Shown in pieces: positions 62,399-64,000 of a stretch of 64,000 nt of DNA. The notes beneath the pieces were generated by a model that was given only the letters and a program-made list of their open reading frames with translations, had not been told where the DNA came from and did not search any database. The stretch lies in NCBI GenBank assembly GCA_030068145.1, contig JAPJBO010000149.1, forward strand, positions 248,001 through 312,000. The letters run 5' to 3'. A program made the translations under genes and the position numbers. How positions within the stretch are numbered: the stretch's first letter is position 1; each line of letters starts with the position of its first letter. Source of the stretch: Diplonema papillatum (Eukaryota > Euglenozoa > Diplonemea > Diplonemida > Diplonemidae).

Positions 62399-64000
62399 CT
62401 ATTCGACTAAACCTTTAGCTGACTCCTTCGGACCTCCGTCTCTGATAGGAAATGCACCGCGAGAGCCTTCTCCCCTACTGTGTCCATGTTTCAACGCAGC
62501 CTCGAGTCTTTCCTTCGACTTTGCAGGGTATGCGTAGAGTTCAGATTGCAGTGACCTTTCTAGGAAGTCACGAACTTGCTTTTGATCTGCGTGCCGATCA
62601 GAATGAGTTAGCTCTTCGTATATCTCCCACTGTCGCGGTTTCCAGTCCGCAACAGTGGCTTTATACGTATTTAGACTTGCCAGGAGCACTGTCACTTCGT
62701 TGACTTTTCTTTTCAGCTTTGCTTGTAACGTTTCCTGCATCGTCGGGTCAAGAACATCAATGCACCACTTTAACTCTCTGCGTGCCTTCGACAACGCTGC
62801 CCACCCGCTCCTCTCATCCTCTCGGTTTATTCTGTCCACAACTTCATTCTGCACGGTGTCACGCAGCTTCTCGATTTCTCCTCGCGCCTCGGCTTCATGC
62901 CCGGACAGGAACGACAAGTCGCTTCTCTGCATCAAATCTAAGAAGTCAGCCGCCTTCGCAAGCGGATCGCCGCCTTCTCTTTTTGTCCGCCGCTCAAGAT
63001 TCTTTGCAAGAGATATCAAGCCTGTCTTTCACGCTAACTTGGAGCCGGAGCAGTAGGCTGCCACAAGCCAGGGCTTTCCCCAGCATCGCATACAACGTCG
63101 CCATCCTCCGTGCCTCTATCAGCACGGAGTCCACGTCTGCTTCATCCGAGAATTTGACGTCGATGCAGCGAGTGAGCTCCCATTTTTTCTTGTTGTACAT
63201 GTCGATGATGGTTTTGAACGACAACTTCCCTTCTGCAAATCGGTCGAGTCCCACGAGTTGATCAGCAACCGAGTACATACGCAAGAAGTAAGAGTCTTTG
63301 AACTCGCTGTCTCGGATACGCTGTTCCACACTTCGCAACTGGGATACGAGCCGCGTCACCACAGAGTGTTTGGTGGCGTAGTCTCTGTTCTTCGCATCCG
63401 TGAAGAAATTGAACGCAGCCTCGGTCGTGCACCGCCTGGTGGAGGCCGCGTATGTCCCACTCGGTTCCCGGATCACTTGTAAGGTAGTGCTCAATTTTGG
63501 CGAGGCACTCTGCCGAGTTGGATGCCGCTGTTGATCGGCGATCGTCGAAGTGCCTCCTCAAAGTGTGAAGTTGCGCGTCCGCATCTGGAACTCAATCCCG
63601 GCGCGCTTTACCGCTGGAATGCCAGCGACTCTTCCAATTCCTCATTGTTCCCGTTCGGCACCTCCAGCATGGCTTCGCACTCTGCGACGCCTTGCTCCAC
63701 TTCATCGTATTGCGAGAACCCCCCACGCTCGTTGAGGGTGCACTGCGCTTCGCTGACATACGACAATGGTCGTTCCTTTGCACGATTGCTAACTCTTTCT
63801 TCACTCTCTCTAGCCTACGCCGCTGCTTGCTAAGCATATCCTCAATAGAACAATGCTCGTCGGCTTCTCCGGGAAGGCTGCGCAGTTGCCCAGCAACTCG
63901 GTTGCATCCTTCACCAGCTCCTCTTCCACACCACGTACGTCACGCAGGCTAGCTTCAATTTCTTCCTTGCCTTCCATGTTCGATTCATGTGCGGTTTCTA
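62399..64000 (-). pseudogene. Coiled-coil protein gene with several frameshifts, cut by the window edge
   Basis: The minus strand reads a long charged helical protein: EEIEASLRDVRGVEEELVKD, then after a 1-nt shift near 63900 EDMLSKQRRRLERVKKELAI, then GGFSQYDEVEQGVAECEAML, then RRHFDDRRSTAASNSAECLA, then EAAFNFFTDAKNRDYATKHS, then MISLAKNLERRTKREGGDPL to the stop after SAKGLVE. Shifts near 63900, 63780, 63600 and 63440 have no splice signals. The last one (63067-63025) could be a 40-nt GT-AG intron. Two halves share a motif (WELTRCIDVKF near 63165, ELKWCIDVLD near 62780), so the protein has internal repeats. Either a pseudogene or poor sequence; family unknown. Confidence 0.6.

Overview
This is eukaryotic nuclear DNA, about 64 kb, dominated by repeats and by genes with long introns. 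Every host gene I can support lies on the minus strand and is read right to left: a decayed coiled-coil gene (62399-64000), a CDKL-type protein kinase with a very long disordered tail (58324 to at least 45620), a mitochondrial m-AAA/FtsH-type protease of six exons (33044-25712), and a selenoprotein T gene with an in-frame TGA (14679-11741, perhaps to 698). One-strand gene order, a polypyrimidine-AG site 10 nt before the FtsH start that looks like a trans-splice acceptor, a VIPER-like tyrosine-recombinase retrotransposon, and an SSU rRNA 3'-end hairpin of the euglenozoan type all point to Euglenozoa. Real cis-spliced introns in every gene argue against kinetoplastids, so a diplonemid is my best inference. 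This is not proven by the window.

Layout. 1-2450: scattered repeats and a possible last SelT exon. 2456-11690: a nest of mobile elements, with an outer element carrying TTAATATTARGG ends, a 6.1-kb element with a TTA target duplication that contains a 3.9-kb tyrosine-recombinase retrotransposon, and a 1.3-kb element with a CTATAA duplication. The nest starts 51 bp downstream of SelT exon 2. 11741-15770: SelT exons 2 and 1, with an LSU rRNA fragment in the intron and two broken copies of the SelT 5' end upstream. 15770-25700: short repeats, MITE-like copies and minisatellites. 25712-33044: FtsH, with rRNA fragments and tandem repeats in its introns. 33635-38444: an element with TTATCGCA-rich ends carrying a LINE-like 3' end. 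38450-44550: duplicated short blocks. 44555-45625: a 79-bp minisatellite. 45620-58324: the kinase gene. 58700-62400: minisatellites and MITEs. 62399-64000: coiled-coil pseudogene.

Intron donors are mostly GTATGC/GTATGT and acceptors mostly CACAG/CGCAG, a pattern that let me join exons with matching phase. FtsH joins to an exact 926-residue protein. rRNA fragments occur four times, always inside introns and always antisense to the host gene. All three intact host genes (SelT, FtsH, kinase) have a partial duplicate of one of their own exons or 5' ends nearby, so small local duplications and inversions seem to be the main force shaping this region.
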